Source: Flavobacteriales bacterium
GTDB lineage: Bacteria; Bacteroidota; Bacteroidia; Flavobacteriales_E; Vicingaceae
Length of the DNA: 64,000 nt
Assembly: GCA_020635815.1 (NCBI GenBank)
Contig: JACJZB010000007.1
Coordinates: 62,001 to 126,000, forward strand
Reading direction: 5' to 3'
A program made the translations under genes and the position numbers. The notes beneath the pieces are model-generated. The model saw only the letters and a list, made by a program, of their open reading frames with translations. It was not told the DNA's origin and did no database searches. This document shows positions 44,241 through 52,688 of the stretch, piece by piece. The stretch's first letter is position 1. Each line of letters begins with the position of its first letter.

Positions 44241-44276
44241 TTTTGCGTTACACATTTTGCGTTACACATTTTGCGT
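44241..44276. repeat. 14-bp direct repeats between cas9 and the ATPase gene
   Basis: The unit TTTTGCGTTACACA occurs twice in tandem (44241-44254, 44255-44268), and a third, partial TTTTGCGT follows. The stretch starts 9 bp after the cas9 stop and lies 30 bp before the next ATG. It may be a regulator-binding site or a slippage product. Confidence 0.7.
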
Positions 44277-44305
44277 AATTAATATTTAATCTTTACTTTT
44301 AACGT

Positions 44306-45442
44306 ATGCAAAACAAAAACAATCCTTTTTACGGAAAAATATATCGTGGACCTAAATTCTTTTGCGACAGGAAAGAAGAAACTAAACTATTAACCAATTA
44401 CATTACAAATGGTGTAAATATTACCCTGTTTGCTAAACGCAGGTTAGGAAAAACTGGGTTGTTGCATCACTTGTTTTACCAACAAAGAAACAATACCAAT
44501 ATGGTTTGCATTTATGTAGATGTTTTAGCAACGCATAATTTGGTAGAATTCACCAATTATATGGCCACAGCTGTATATAATGCTTTTCCTCCACAAAAAA
44601 CATTAGGTAAAAAAATAATGGAGCTTTTTCAACGGTTCAGACCCACTATTAGTTTTGATGAGTTAACAGGAAATCCATCATTAAATTTAACCATAACCAC
44701 TCCCGATCAAAAAAATAACACCATAGGCAATATTTTAAACTTTTTAGATAATCAAAACATTAAAATAGTGTTTGCTATTGATGAGTTTCAGCAGATTTTA
44801 GAATATCCCGAAAAAAATACTGAAGCCATACTAAGAACTCACATCCAGCAATTAAAAAACACCTCCTTTATATTTTGTGGTAGCAATCAAAAAATGATGC
44901 ACGAAATATTTAATTCTGCTAAACGACCTTTTTTTGCCAGTTGTACCAGTGTAAGTTTAGAGCACATTCCAGCAACTGAATATAAAAAATTTATTAAAAA
45001 ACACTTTAACGATGTCAACAGAGTGATAACTGATGAATGCTTAAATTTTATTTGTGATTGGACACAATTACATACTTTTTATACGCAATATTTTTGCTAC
45101 ACTTTATTTGCCTTAAATAAAGAAAATAATGGAATAGAAGAGGCAAAAACTGCTGCACAAACCATATTAAAACTAAATGAAAACACTTTTTACCAATATA
45201 AAAACTTATTAACTGATACACAGTGGAACTTTCTAGTTGCTGTTGGTAAGGAAACACAAGTGCATCAACCTACTGCAAAAAAATTCATTACTACTCATCA
45301 GTTAGGAACACCTTCCTCTATTAACAGAAGCTTAGAGGCATTATTAACTAAAGAAATGTTGTTTCATAACACAGGCGTAGAAACTCCATATTATGAAGTG
45401 TATGATAAGTATTTAATGCGATGGATGCAGCTCAATTATTAA
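44306..45442 (+). CDS. ATPase_2-like AAA ATPase between cas9 and cas1
   Basis: The protein has 378 aa, without signal or TM. Walker A is FAKRRLGKTGLL (42-53, with Ala for the first Gly), Walker B is IKIVFAIDEFQQI (152-164; D159, E160), and a sensor-1-like FIFCGSNQKM lies at 188-197. The C-terminal part (about 303-355) is a predicted winged helix (TPSSINRSLEALLTKEML) ending with YYEVYDKYLMRWMQ, as in ATPase_2/PF01637-type proteins common in Bacteroidota. It lies in line with cas9, cas1 and cas2, on the same strand, with gaps of 73 and 47 bp. It is not Csn2 and not Cas4. A role in spacer acquisition or defence signalling is inference from position. Confidence 0.85.
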   Translation: MQNKNNPFYGKIYRGPKFFCDRKEETKLLTNYITNGVNITLFAKRRLGKTGLLHHLFYQQRNNTNMVCIYVDVLATHNLVEFTNYMATAVYNAFPPQKTLGKKIMELFQRFRPTISFDELTGNPSLNLTITTPDQKNNTIGNILNFLDNQNIKIVFAIDEFQQILEYPEKNTEAILRTHIQQLKNTSFIFCGSNQKMMHEIFNSAKRPFFASCTSVSLEHIPATEYKKFIKKHFNDVNRVITDECLNFICDWTQLHTFYTQYFCYTLFALNKENNGIEEAKTAAQTILKLNENTFYQYKNLLTDTQWNFLVAVGKETQVHQPTAKKFITTHQLGTPSSINRSLEALLTKEMLFHNTGVETPYYEVYDKYLMRWMQLNY

Positions 45443-45489
45443 TTTCGGCACTTTTTTTGTTAACGTAGCAGTTTTAAAACCAAACTGTT

Positions 45490-46383
45490 ATGTTAAAACG
45501 TACTTTGTTTTTTGGTAACAATTACCATCTCAACACCGAAAATTTACAATTAAAAGCCACTTGTAAAGAAACTGCCGAAATTAAAACGATACCTATTGAG
45601 GATATTGGTTTTATTGTATTTGAACATCCACAAATAACCTTTACCCAAAGTGTAATGCAATTGCTTGCCGAAAACAATACGGCAGTGGTTTTTTGTGATG
45701 CAAAATTTCATCCATCTTCTATGTTGTTGCACTTAGATACCAACCAGGTACAAACCGAACGGTTTAAAGCACAGATAAATGCCAGCGAACCACTCAAAAA
45801 ACAATTGTGGCAACAAACCATAAAAGCTAAAATTACCAATCAGGCAGCAGTTTTAGAATTGAGTGATAAGGAAGGTGCCGAAGCGTTAACTTATTTAAGT
45901 AAACAAGTATTAAGTGGCGATACCACCAACCAAGAAGCACAAGCTGCTCGTAGGTATTGGAGTAAGTTGTTTGATGAAAACTTTACCCGAGAACGTTATG
46001 GGAACGAACCCAACCCCGCTTTAAATTATGGATATGCCATATTACGAGCTGCTACTGCTCGGGCTTTATCGGGGAGTGGTTTATTGCCTACGCTGGGTAT
46101 TCATCATCGCAACAAATACAACAGTTATTGTTTGGCAGACGATATTATGGAACCTTACCGTCCTTTTGTAGATTTATTGGTGTTGGAAATGCAAACACAA
46201 GGTTTAAATTGTAGCGATTTAGGTAAACAAGAAAAAGCTCATTTATTGCAATTGTTGACACAAGATGTAAAAATGAATGGTAAAAAAAGTCCGTTAATGG
46301 TGGCGTTGAGTAATACTTCTGCTTCATTAAGTCGTTGCTTTGAAGGAAAAGGAAAACGAATAAGTTATCCTGAAGTGGTTTAG
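45490..46383 (+). CDS. cas1: CRISPR integrase Cas1, type II
   Basis: The protein has 297 aa. N-terminal beta domain (LKRTLFFGNNYHLN, IEDIGFIVFEHPQITFTQSV) and helical catalytic domain. Metal-site residues: E149 in NQEAQAARRYW, H205/H206 in LGIHHRNKYNSYCLADDIMEPYRP, and E221 in that DDIMEP segment. PALNYGYAILRAATARAL is the family's signature helix. With Cas2 it inserts new spacers. Full length and intact. Type II-C loci have no csn2 or cas4, and none is seen here. Confidence 0.96.
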   Translation: MLKRTLFFGNNYHLNTENLQLKATCKETAEIKTIPIEDIGFIVFEHPQITFTQSVMQLLAENNTAVVFCDAKFHPSSMLLHLDTNQVQTERFKAQINASEPLKKQLWQQTIKAKITNQAAVLELSDKEGAEALTYLSKQVLSGDTTNQEAQAARRYWSKLFDENFTRERYGNEPNPALNYGYAILRAATARALSGSGLLPTLGIHHRNKYNSYCLADDIMEPYRPFVDLLVLEMQTQGLNCSDLGKQEKAHLLQLLTQDVKMNGKKSPLMVALSNTSASLSRCFEGKGKRISYPEVV

Positions 46384-46387
46384 GAAA

Positions 46388-46537
46388 GTGTCATTCAGAA
46401 TGCAGTTTTGTCTGAAATTTATTTCAGTTACAAAACAAAATGATGAATCTGACTGGCAGAAAGCAGTTAAATATAGATTCTTCACTTCGTTTTACAACTC
46501 CGTTAAAACGGAGGTAAAACATTGTTCAGAATGACAC
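46388..46537. repeat. Inverted pair of GTCATTC hairpin repeats in the cas1-cas2 gap
   Basis: GTGTCATTCAGAA (46388-46400) and its near-inverse TTCAGAATGACAC (46525-46537) bound the element. It contains two units of one repeat family in opposite orientation: GTCATTC, a GTTTT block, an inner hairpin, then AAAACGAAGTGAAGAATCT (clear in the right-hand unit, read on the minus strand). The left unit is more diverged. The TTG at 46522, the first possible cas2 start, lies inside it. Confidence 0.7.
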
Positions 46538-46551
46538 AAAAAAATAACCAA

Positions 46552-46902
46552 ATGAAAAACAATAACAAACATACCCGATTAAACGCTTACCGAATTATGT
46601 GGCTATTTGTATTTTTTGATTTACCAACCAACACCAAGAAAGAACGAAAAGCGGCATCAGGTTTTCGTAAAGATTTGTTGCGTGATGGATTTACCATGAT
46701 GCAATACAGTGTTTATACACGGCATTGTGCCAGTAAAGAAAGTGCTGATGTGCATGTAAAAAGAATAAAAGCGATGTTGCCCGAAGCGGGGCAGGTGAGC
46801 ATAACGCAAATTACCGACAAACAATATGGTAACATTATTAATTATTGGGGCATAAAAACGAATCCTTTACCCAACCAACCCAAACAATTAGAGTTGTTTT
46901 AA
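46552..46902 (+). CDS. cas2: CRISPR integrase subunit Cas2
   Basis: The protein has 116 aa from ATG 46552. LNAYRIMWLFVFFDLPTNTKKERKAASGFRK (written here in parts: LNAYRIMWLFVFFDLP, then TNTKKERKAASGFRK) is the Bacteroidota type II Cas2 opening, with D23 the conserved aspartate; DGFTMMQYSVYTRHCAS follows. The frame extends back to a TTG at 46522, but that codon lies in a dispersed repeat. It forms a complex with Cas1 for spacer integration. Ends 200 bp before the array. Confidence 0.94.
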   Translation: MKNNNKHTRLNAYRIMWLFVFFDLPTNTKKERKAASGFRKDLLRDGFTMMQYSVYTRHCASKESADVHVKRIKAMLPEAGQVSITQITDKQYGNIINYWGIKTNPLPNQPKQLELF

Positions 46903-46910
46903 TGTTGTAG

Positions 46911-46973
46911 AGCGTCATTCAGAACAATGTTTTATCAAAAATTTATTTTTGTAATAAAACGAAGTGAAGAATC
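46911..46973 (+). repeat. GTCATTC hairpin repeat downstream of cas2
   Basis: GTCATTCAGAACAATGTTTT at the left and AAAACGAAGTGAAGAATCT at the right match, in reverse orientation, the right-hand unit of the element before cas2. The inner hairpin differs (AAAAATTTATTTTT here against CTCCGTTTTAACGGAG there), but pairing is kept. Cas2 is thus framed by inverted copies. Confidence 0.65.
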
Positions 46974-46995
46974 TTTATTTCTGTAAAAACTAAAA

Positions 46996-47047
46996 CAAAA
47001 AAAAATGACCGAATCAAGGCATTTGTTATCCTTAAAACGGTCATTTT
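46996..47047 (-). terminator. Terminator at the end of the leftward CRISPR transcript
   Basis: AAAATGACCG (47002-47011) pairs with CGGTCATTTT (47038-47047) in a perfect 10-bp stem with a 26-nt loop. On the minus strand a long T-run follows, so it stops transcription arriving from the array; on the plus strand it may also serve the cas operon. Confidence 0.75.
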
Positions 47048-47102
47048 ATTTAACGATATTTCTTTGTAAAATTTTAATTATTAGAAGGTTATATTGCCAA
47101 CT

Positions 47103-47798
47103 AATATCGTTTTTCCAATTTTTTAATCAATCCACAACTCACTCCCATTTTAGGATGTGGTTTATTTAAATATCGTTTTTCCAATTTTTTAATCAATCCA
47201 CAACAAGCTGAAAACAATATCACTCATGCATAAGAATATCGTTTTTCCAATTTTTTAATCAATCCACAACGTAGATGTATATTCGTCTTTTTTCATTTTT
47301 AATATCGTTTTTCCAATTTTTTAATCAATCCACAACACATACACTACACACATTAGAGTTTAATAGAATATCGTTTTTCCAATTTTTTAATCAATCCACA
47401 ACCTAATAACAGCAGCATTTAATTTATCAATTAATATCGTTTTTCCAATTTTTTAATCAATCCACAACACATCAAAAAAAGAACCTGGCTCAAATAAGAA
47501 TATCGTTTTTCCAATTTTTTAATCAATCCACAACTACTCAGGCTGCTGCTGATATGACTAACCAATATCGTTTTTCCAATTTTTTAATCAATCCACAACT
47601 GTTACCCACCATACCTAAAGTCGGTGAAGAATATCGTTTTTCCAATTTTTTAATCAATCCACAACTTCAAATAAAATAAGTATTAATACAAATAAAAATA
47701 TCGTTTTTCCAATTTTTTAATCAATCCACAACAATATTTTGAAGGTATGTTTGTTTAACCAGAATATCGTTTTTCCAATTTTTTAATCAATCCGAAAT
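47103..47798 (-). CRISPR. Type II-C CRISPR array, 11 repeats and 10 spacers
   Basis: Repeats are 36 bp and start at 47103, 47169, 47235, 47301, 47367, 47433, 47499, 47564, 47630, 47697 and 47763. On the plus strand each begins AATATCGTTTTTCC and ends AATCAATCCACAAC; the first ten are identical. The last (47763-47798) has lost its right end (CGAAAT instead of CACAAC). Spacers are 29-31 bp, all different, none with an evident match elsewhere in the window. The tracrRNA anti-repeat equals the plus-strand repeat, so crRNA must be read from the minus strand and its repeat starts GTTGTGGATTGATT, which fits II-C repeats. Confidence 0.98.
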
Positions 47799-47948
47799 AC
47801 ATAAAATGAAAATGAGTAGTCAAAAACCCATCGCAAAAGGAAGAACAATCCAGTGTTGAAGTTTAAGAACTACTCACGCTTTAATAGGGGGGTAGCGATT
47901 AAAAAAGAAATTATGTCAAAGAACTTTACAGTATAAAAATAACATTTT
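47799..47948. other. Array flank, possible leader region
   Basis: The 150 bp between the degenerate repeat and the methyltransferase gene hold no gene. TGAGTAGT (47813-47820) and ACTACTCA (47869-47876) form a long-looped inverted repeat, and GGGGGG occurs near 47890. No perfect -10 box points into the array. It lies upstream of the array in transcription sense. Confidence 0.35.
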
Positions 47949-49133
47949 TTAGTTAGAATGATTGGGTTCATTACTCAGTTTATGCACCTTTTTAGTTCCT
48001 CGATACATTTCGTATTTCATAAATCTACATTCGAGGCTACCGTTAAATAGTTTTATTTTTCGAGAGGGGCGAAGTCCTACTTTTTTTAAGGCTTCAATAT
48101 TTGAACTGATAAACCAAGCACTCCAACCATCGTACTGAGCTTTTAAATTGTCGCCAAAAGCTTTATAGAGTTCATCTACATTTTCACCAATACGCTCACC
48201 ATAAGGAGGGTTAGAAATAATTACACCTTTATATTGTGGTGCTTCAAAATCGTTAAATTCTTTTTTATGAAGTTCTACCTTGTTTAATAAATTAGCAGCT
48301 TGTAAGTTTGCTCTACACATTCCTAAAACACGCCCATCGTTATCAATTCCAATAATTTTTTTATCAAAATCAATTTGCTCATCAATGGCATCTTCTTTTA
48401 ATTCTTCAAAAAGTGCTTTATCGAAGTTTTTCCAGTTAAAAAAACCAAACTCTTTACGAATAAGGTTAGGGGCAATGTTGTGGGCTATCATAGCAGCCTC
48501 AATTAAAATGGTACCCGAACCACAAAACAAATCCAAGAAATTAGATTTTTTATCCCAATCGCTCAACAGTATAAGTCCCGCAGCTAAATCTTCTTTAATT
48601 GGAGCAATACTTCGACTATCTCTATAACCTCTTTTAAACAAAGGGTCGCCAGAACTATCAAGACTTATTGTGCAGTTGTTTTCAGCGTCAATATGAAGGT
48701 TAATTCTTATGTGAGGGAAATCGGTATCAACATCAGGACGTTTATCAAATTTGTCTCTAAATCGATCAGCAATAGCATCTTTCGTTTTAAAAGCTGCGTA
48801 TTTAGTGTGGTTAAAAAGAGGAGAAAAAACGGTTGAATCAATGGCAAAAGTTTGATCCACACTAAAAATATCTTCCCAAACAATGTTTTTTACTTTTTGG
48901 TATAAATCATCATCACCTTTAATACTAAACTGACGAATTGGAACTAAAAGACGATTGGCTGTTCTTAGCCATAAATTAGCTTTATAAAGCATCGTTTTGT
49001 CACCTTCAAAAGTTACCATACGGTTTCCTTTCTCGATGTCTTTAATTCCTAAATGTGATAATTCTTCTACTAAAACATCTTCTAAACCATAGCTAGTTTT
49101 AGCAATTATTTTAAATAATTGATTTTGTTGCAT
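47949..49133 (-). CDS. THUMP-domain RNA methyltransferase (RlmL/Trm14-like)
   Basis: The protein has 394 aa. An N-terminal ferredoxin-like/THUMP part (about 5-160; IIAKTSYGLEDVLVEELSHLG, DGDLYQKV-like DDDLYQKVKNIVW) is followed by a Rossmann methyltransferase domain (about 170-385): PIKEDLAAGLILLSDW, FLDLFCGSGTILIEAAM for SAM and IISNPPYGERIG as the catalytic NPPY loop. Members make m2G in 23S rRNA (E. coli RlmL) or in tRNA. A TACCTTTG box at 49138-49145 lies so close to the ATG that the mRNA would have almost no leader. Same strand as the array downstream. Confidence 0.9.
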   Translation of the reverse strand: MQQNQLFKIIAKTSYGLEDVLVEELSHLGIKDIEKGNRMVTFEGDKTMLYKANLWLRTANRLLVPIRQFSIKGDDDLYQKVKNIVWEDIFSVDQTFAIDSTVFSPLFNHTKYAAFKTKDAIADRFRDKFDKRPDVDTDFPHIRINLHIDAENNCTISLDSSGDPLFKRGYRDSRSIAPIKEDLAAGLILLSDWDKKSNFLDLFCGSGTILIEAAMIAHNIAPNLIRKEFGFFNWKNFDKALFEELKEDAIDEQIDFDKKIIGIDNDGRVLGMCRANLQAANLLNKVELHKKEFNDFEAPQYKGVIISNPPYGERIGENVDELYKAFGDNLKAQYDGWSAWFISSNIEALKKVGLRPSRKIKLFNGSLECRFMKYEMYRGTKKVHKLSNEPNHSN

Positions 49134-49238
49134 TTTGCAAAGGTAATACTAAACTAAAGTCTAGTATATTTTTGTGTATTTCTTTTTTTTGTTTGTGCTT
49201 CTTTTTTCAATACCTTAGTTGCTTTAAATAGCTTAATT

Positions 49239-51887
49239 ATGAAAAAAATGAACCATATTTTAAATTTTAAAAATAGTATAGTGTTACTGTTTTTACTTAC
49301 AGCTACAATATTAAAGGCACAACCTCCAGTAGCTAGTTTTAATTACTTTGATGTTTGTGTATCTGAGGCAGCAAATTTTACAGATGTATCTACTGACACC
49401 CCAGATACTTGGACTTGGTATTTCCAAGGAGGTAGCCCGAGTACATCAACTAACCAATATCCAGCAGGAGTCACTTATTTTTCACCTGGGGTTTACGAAG
49501 TAAAATTAGTAGTTTCTAACATTTATGGTGCTGATTCGATTACACAGTATATTAATGTGTATGATATGCCAATGATGAACTTAAACATTACAGATGTTAC
49601 TTGTTATGGGATGGCAGATGGTACTGTAGAAGCTAACGTTATAGGAGGTACAATGCCTTATAATTATATGTGGAATACAGCTCCAATACAAACAACGCAA
49701 CTTGCAACAATGTTAATACCAGGGAATTATACTGCTACTGTAACAGATGCAAATGGTTGTGTGGTGGTTGGTAATGCTACGGTTAATCAACCACCTGAAC
49801 TTTTAGTTAGTTTATCTAACGAATCAATTTGCCCAGGAGATACGGGAAGTTTAACTGCTTTTCCTTCCGGAGGAACAGTTCCTTATAACTATTCATGGAA
49901 TGATCCTTTAACCAGTACAACTGCTGTAATGACAGATTTCCCAACCGCAACAACAAATTATGAAGTTACTGTTATAGACGCAAATGGATGTACGATTAAT
50001 GAAAATGCAGATATTATTACTTTCAGTTCGCCAGTTGTTAGCTTCACTACGACTGACGTTTCATGTAATAGCATGGCAGATGGTTCGGTTTCTGCTAATG
50101 TTGCGGGAGGTACATCTCCTTTTAGCTACAGTTGGAGCCCAACAGGAGGAACAAATGCTATAGCAACTAATTTAATAGCAGGAAATTATGCAGCTACTGT
50201 AACTGACGCAAATGGTTGTACAGTGATAGGTAGTGCAACCATTACTCAACCTCCTATGCTTGCAATATCTATCTCAAACGAAACAATTTGTCCGGGAGAT
50301 GCTGGTACTTTAGCGGCTTTTTCTTCAGGAGGAACACCTCCATATTCTTACTATTGGAATGACCCATTATCAACAACTACTGATGTAATGACTGATTTTC
50401 CAGTAGTTACAACCACTTATGCTATAACGGTAACTGATTTTAATGGCTGTACAAGTGTTGACAATGCAGATATTATCGTTTATAGTGCACCAAGTTTTAA
50501 CATTAATGATACTACGATTTGTGAAGGAGGTACAGTTAGTTTTTCTCCTACAATTTCTGGAGGAACACCAGCTTACAGTTTTTTATGGTGGCCTGGAGGA
50601 GAAACAACTTTAACATTAGCAGATTCCCCATCAGGAAATACATCTTATGCGCTTGAAGTTACAGATGCAAATTCTTGTAGAACAGTTGATACTGCTTTAG
50701 TTACAGTCAATTCTAATCCAATTGCTAATGGTAGCTTTATGTCGTTATGTGAAGATACTTTAGGCCAAGCAGAATTCGATTTAACCTTGTTAAATAGTAG
50801 TGTAAACGGAGGAACTGGAAATACAGTTAGTTGGTATGAAGATCCAGGTTTAACCCAATATATATCAGGAGCATCTGCTTTTGTAACAGGAAGCACAACA
50901 CTTTATGTTGATGTAGAAAGTCCTGAATTATGTCATAGTTATGCTTCAGTACAACTAAATGTAAAAGATTCAACAACCAATGTAATTAAAGGGATTGTGA
51001 ACTTCCAGAGTTCTCCAATTACTAGTGGAAATGTAAGATTGATAAGAAAAAATGGTATGTCTCCACAAGATATGGAGCTTATTCAAATTAAACCAGTAAA
51101 TGGAGCAGGAGAATACGAATTTAATGATGTACCTAAAGGAACGTATATTGTTAAAGCTTTTGGAGATACTTTACTTTATGATAATATTCCAACTTATGGT
51201 GGAGATGTTGTTGGGTGGGCTTCAGCAACAGAATATTCTATTCTTTCAACTTGCGATGATACTGTTTCGGTTGGAATTGAATTAATTGTAGAACCAACTA
51301 ATTCTGGTATGGGCTCAGTATCAGGTAGGTTGATTGAAGATGATGGAACAACAAACAAAGCTCCAGGAGAACCAATTTCTGATATTGATATTACAGTAGA
51401 ACAATCACCAGGAGGAACAATTATGTCGGCTACTAAGACAGATATAGACGGTTATTTTAATTTTCACGGATTACCAGCAGGTGATTATATTATTTATGCA
51501 GATATGTTGGGTTATACTACAACTCCTCAGGTTATTACCTTTGATGGTTCGAGTATGAACCAAGATGTCATTTTATGCTCAAATGACACATTAACATTAA
51601 TAGATCTTTGTAGTAGTGTAGTAACCGCAGTTTCTAGCTTGCCAAATAGTAGCAATCAGTTTAATATTTACCCTAATCCTGCTACTGATTTATTAACAAT
51701 TAAATTTGATGACAATGAACCTGTTTCTGTGGCTGTGATAGATGCTCAAGGTAGGGTAGTGGTTAAGAAAGATAATGTTAGAAGTAATTCCCAAATTGAT
51801 GTTACAGTTTTAAGTAATGGTATTTATCAATTAAAAATAGTTGGAATAAATTCATACGTTATAAAAAAGCTTTTAATACAACGATAA
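49239..51887 (+). CDS. Cell-surface protein with PKD and SprB-type repeats and T9SS sorting domain
   Basis: The protein has 882 aa. Signal peptide 1-28 (LFLLTATILKAQ). A PKD domain follows (about 30-108; FTDVSTDTPDTWTWYFQGG). Then come SprB-like repeats, about 110-400, in two nearly identical pairs: DVTCYGMADGTVEANVIGG and DVSCNSMADGSVSANVAGG, each with a YTATVTDANGC-type end, alternating with SNESICPGDTGSL / SNETICPGDAGTL units. Two Cna-B/CarboxypepD_reg-like domains follow (about 575-790; FNDVPKGTYIVKAFGD, FNFHGLPAGDYIIYAD). The type A sorting domain is at about 805-882 (NIYPNPATDLLTI, KKLLIQR). Probably an adhesin or gliding-related surface protein. Confidence 0.92.
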   Translation: MKKMNHILNFKNSIVLLFLLTATILKAQPPVASFNYFDVCVSEAANFTDVSTDTPDTWTWYFQGGSPSTSTNQYPAGVTYFSPGVYEVKLVVSNIYGADSITQYINVYDMPMMNLNITDVTCYGMADGTVEANVIGGTMPYNYMWNTAPIQTTQLATMLIPGNYTATVTDANGCVVVGNATVNQPPELLVSLSNESICPGDTGSLTAFPSGGTVPYNYSWNDPLTSTTAVMTDFPTATTNYEVTVIDANGCTINENADIITFSSPVVSFTTTDVSCNSMADGSVSANVAGGTSPFSYSWSPTGGTNAIATNLIAGNYAATVTDANGCTVIGSATITQPPMLAISISNETICPGDAGTLAAFSSGGTPPYSYYWNDPLSTTTDVMTDFPVVTTTYAITVTDFNGCTSVDNADIIVYSAPSFNINDTTICEGGTVSFSPTISGGTPAYSFLWWPGGETTLTLADSPSGNTSYALEVTDANSCRTVDTALVTVNSNPIANGSFMSLCEDTLGQAEFDLTLLNSSVNGGTGNTVSWYEDPGLTQYISGASAFVTGSTTLYVDVESPELCHSYASVQLNVKDSTTNVIKGIVNFQSSPITSGNVRLIRKNGMSPQDMELIQIKPVNGAGEYEFNDVPKGTYIVKAFGDTLLYDNIPTYGGDVVGWASATEYSILSTCDDTVSVGIELIVEPTNSGMGSVSGRLIEDDGTTNKAPGEPISDIDITVEQSPGGTIMSATKTDIDGYFNFHGLPAGDYIIYADMLGYTTTPQVITFDGSSMNQDVILCSNDTLTLIDLCSSVVTAVSSLPNSSNQFNIYPNPATDLLTIKFDDNEPVSVAVIDAQGRVVVKKDNVRSNSQIDVTVLSNGIYQLKIVGINSYVIKKLLIQR

Positions 51888-51908
51888 TATTGAATATATA
51901 GACAAGTT

Positions 51909-51938
51909 AAAAAGCTCCTTTTATGAGGAGCTTTTTTT
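51909..51938 (+). terminator. Terminator of the SprB-repeat protein gene
   Basis: AAAAGCTCCT pairs with AGGAGCTTTT (51910-51919 with 51926-51935), followed by further T. Confidence 0.92.
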
Positions 51939-51996
51939 ATGCGAAAATTTATCTAAATAAATAAAATGATATCATATAAAGTATTAAAATTGTTTA

Positions 51997-52560
51997 ATGA
52001 AAACTGAGATAATAAATACTTATACCGATGAGCAATTAGTAGATTTAATAGTTCTTGAAGGTAAAAGTGAATTATTTAGCTTCTTATATAAAAAATATCA
52101 ACTGATTGTATATAAAAAATGCTTAACAATTACAAAAAATGTTGATGTTTCAGAAGAATTAACTCAGGATATTTTGTGCAAAGTTTTCGATAAGCTAAAA
52201 GAGTTTAAAAAACAATCTACATTTTCTACTTGGCTCTACTCAATAATATATCATGAATGCATAAACTATTTAAGAAATTCAAAAAAAATCTCTCATCAAA
52301 TTTATGATGTAGAAGATATTGATACAGAAGATGATATTGAGTTGATTGAATTAGAAGGTTTAAAAGTAAGTAGATTAGATGAAGTGTTAAATTTACTTCC
52401 AGCCATTGATAAGGCAATATTGTTAATGAAGTATCAAGAAGGTTTTAAATTAAAACAAATACAAACGATATTAAACTTAACAGAGAGCACTACTAAAATG
52501 AGAATAAAAAGAGCCAAAATTAAAGTGCTAAAACTCTACAATAATCTCTATTCAAAATAG
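51997..52560 (+). CDS. ECF-type sigma factor
   Basis: The protein has 187 aa. Region 2: LFSFLYKKYQLIVYKKCLTITKNVDVSEELTQDILCKVFDKL, then FKKQSTFSTWLYSIIYHECINYLR (written in parts: FKKQSTFSTWLY, SIIYHECINYLR). Region 4: LLPAIDKAILLMKYQEGFKLKQIQTIL, where LKQIQTILNLTESTTKMRIKRAK is the DNA-binding helix-turn-helix. No anti-sigma gene follows; the next genes each carry a shared promoter motif that probably is the target of this factor. The gene itself lacks that motif in the 60 bp upstream. Confidence 0.9.
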   Translation: MKTEIINTYTDEQLVDLIVLEGKSELFSFLYKKYQLIVYKKCLTITKNVDVSEELTQDILCKVFDKLKEFKKQSTFSTWLYSIIYHECINYLRNSKKISHQIYDVEDIDTEDDIELIELEGLKVSRLDEVLNLLPAIDKAILLMKYQEGFKLKQIQTILNLTESTTKMRIKRAKIKVLKLYNNLYSK

Positions 52561-52618
52561 ACTTAGATTTACTATAATATTTGTCACCACATTACTGTTA
52601 ATCAGCACTTTGCCTTAA

Positions 52619-52646
52619 TGTGACTTTTTTCATTTCTTTCGTCTAA
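52619..52646 (+). promoter_or_regulatory. ECF-type promoter motif A
   Basis: TGTGACTTTTTT, 9 bp, CGTCTAA. The same motif with identical spacing stands at 53225-53252. The pattern (TGTGAC/CGTC) resembles ECF promoters such as TGTAAC/CGTC. It lies 43 bp before the ATG at 52689. Confidence 0.7.
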
Positions 52647-52688
52647 ATACAGTATTAATTTAATTACTTATTTAAATTCAAAAAAAAA

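Noticed and set aside
44306..45442. The ATPase as Csn2 or Cas4 (type II-A or II-B)
   Set aside because: It has an AAA P-loop, DE Walker B and a winged helix, unlike Csn2, and no Cas4 cysteines or RecB motif; the locus is best called II-C.
47139..47762. Self-targeting spacers
   Set aside because: By eye, none of the ten spacers matches another part of this window; matches elsewhere cannot be tested here.
47103..47798. Promoter inside each repeat (TTGATT-N16-GATATT in crRNA sense), as in Neisseria
   Set aside because: The boxes resemble the E. coli consensus, not TAnnTTTG; the following spacer bases do not complete a Bacteroidota -10. Left as a test rather than a feature.
38943..47948. The CRISPR region as a mobile island
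   Set aside because: No integrase, transposase, tRNA junction or direct-repeat ends are present; only short dispersed repeats occur.
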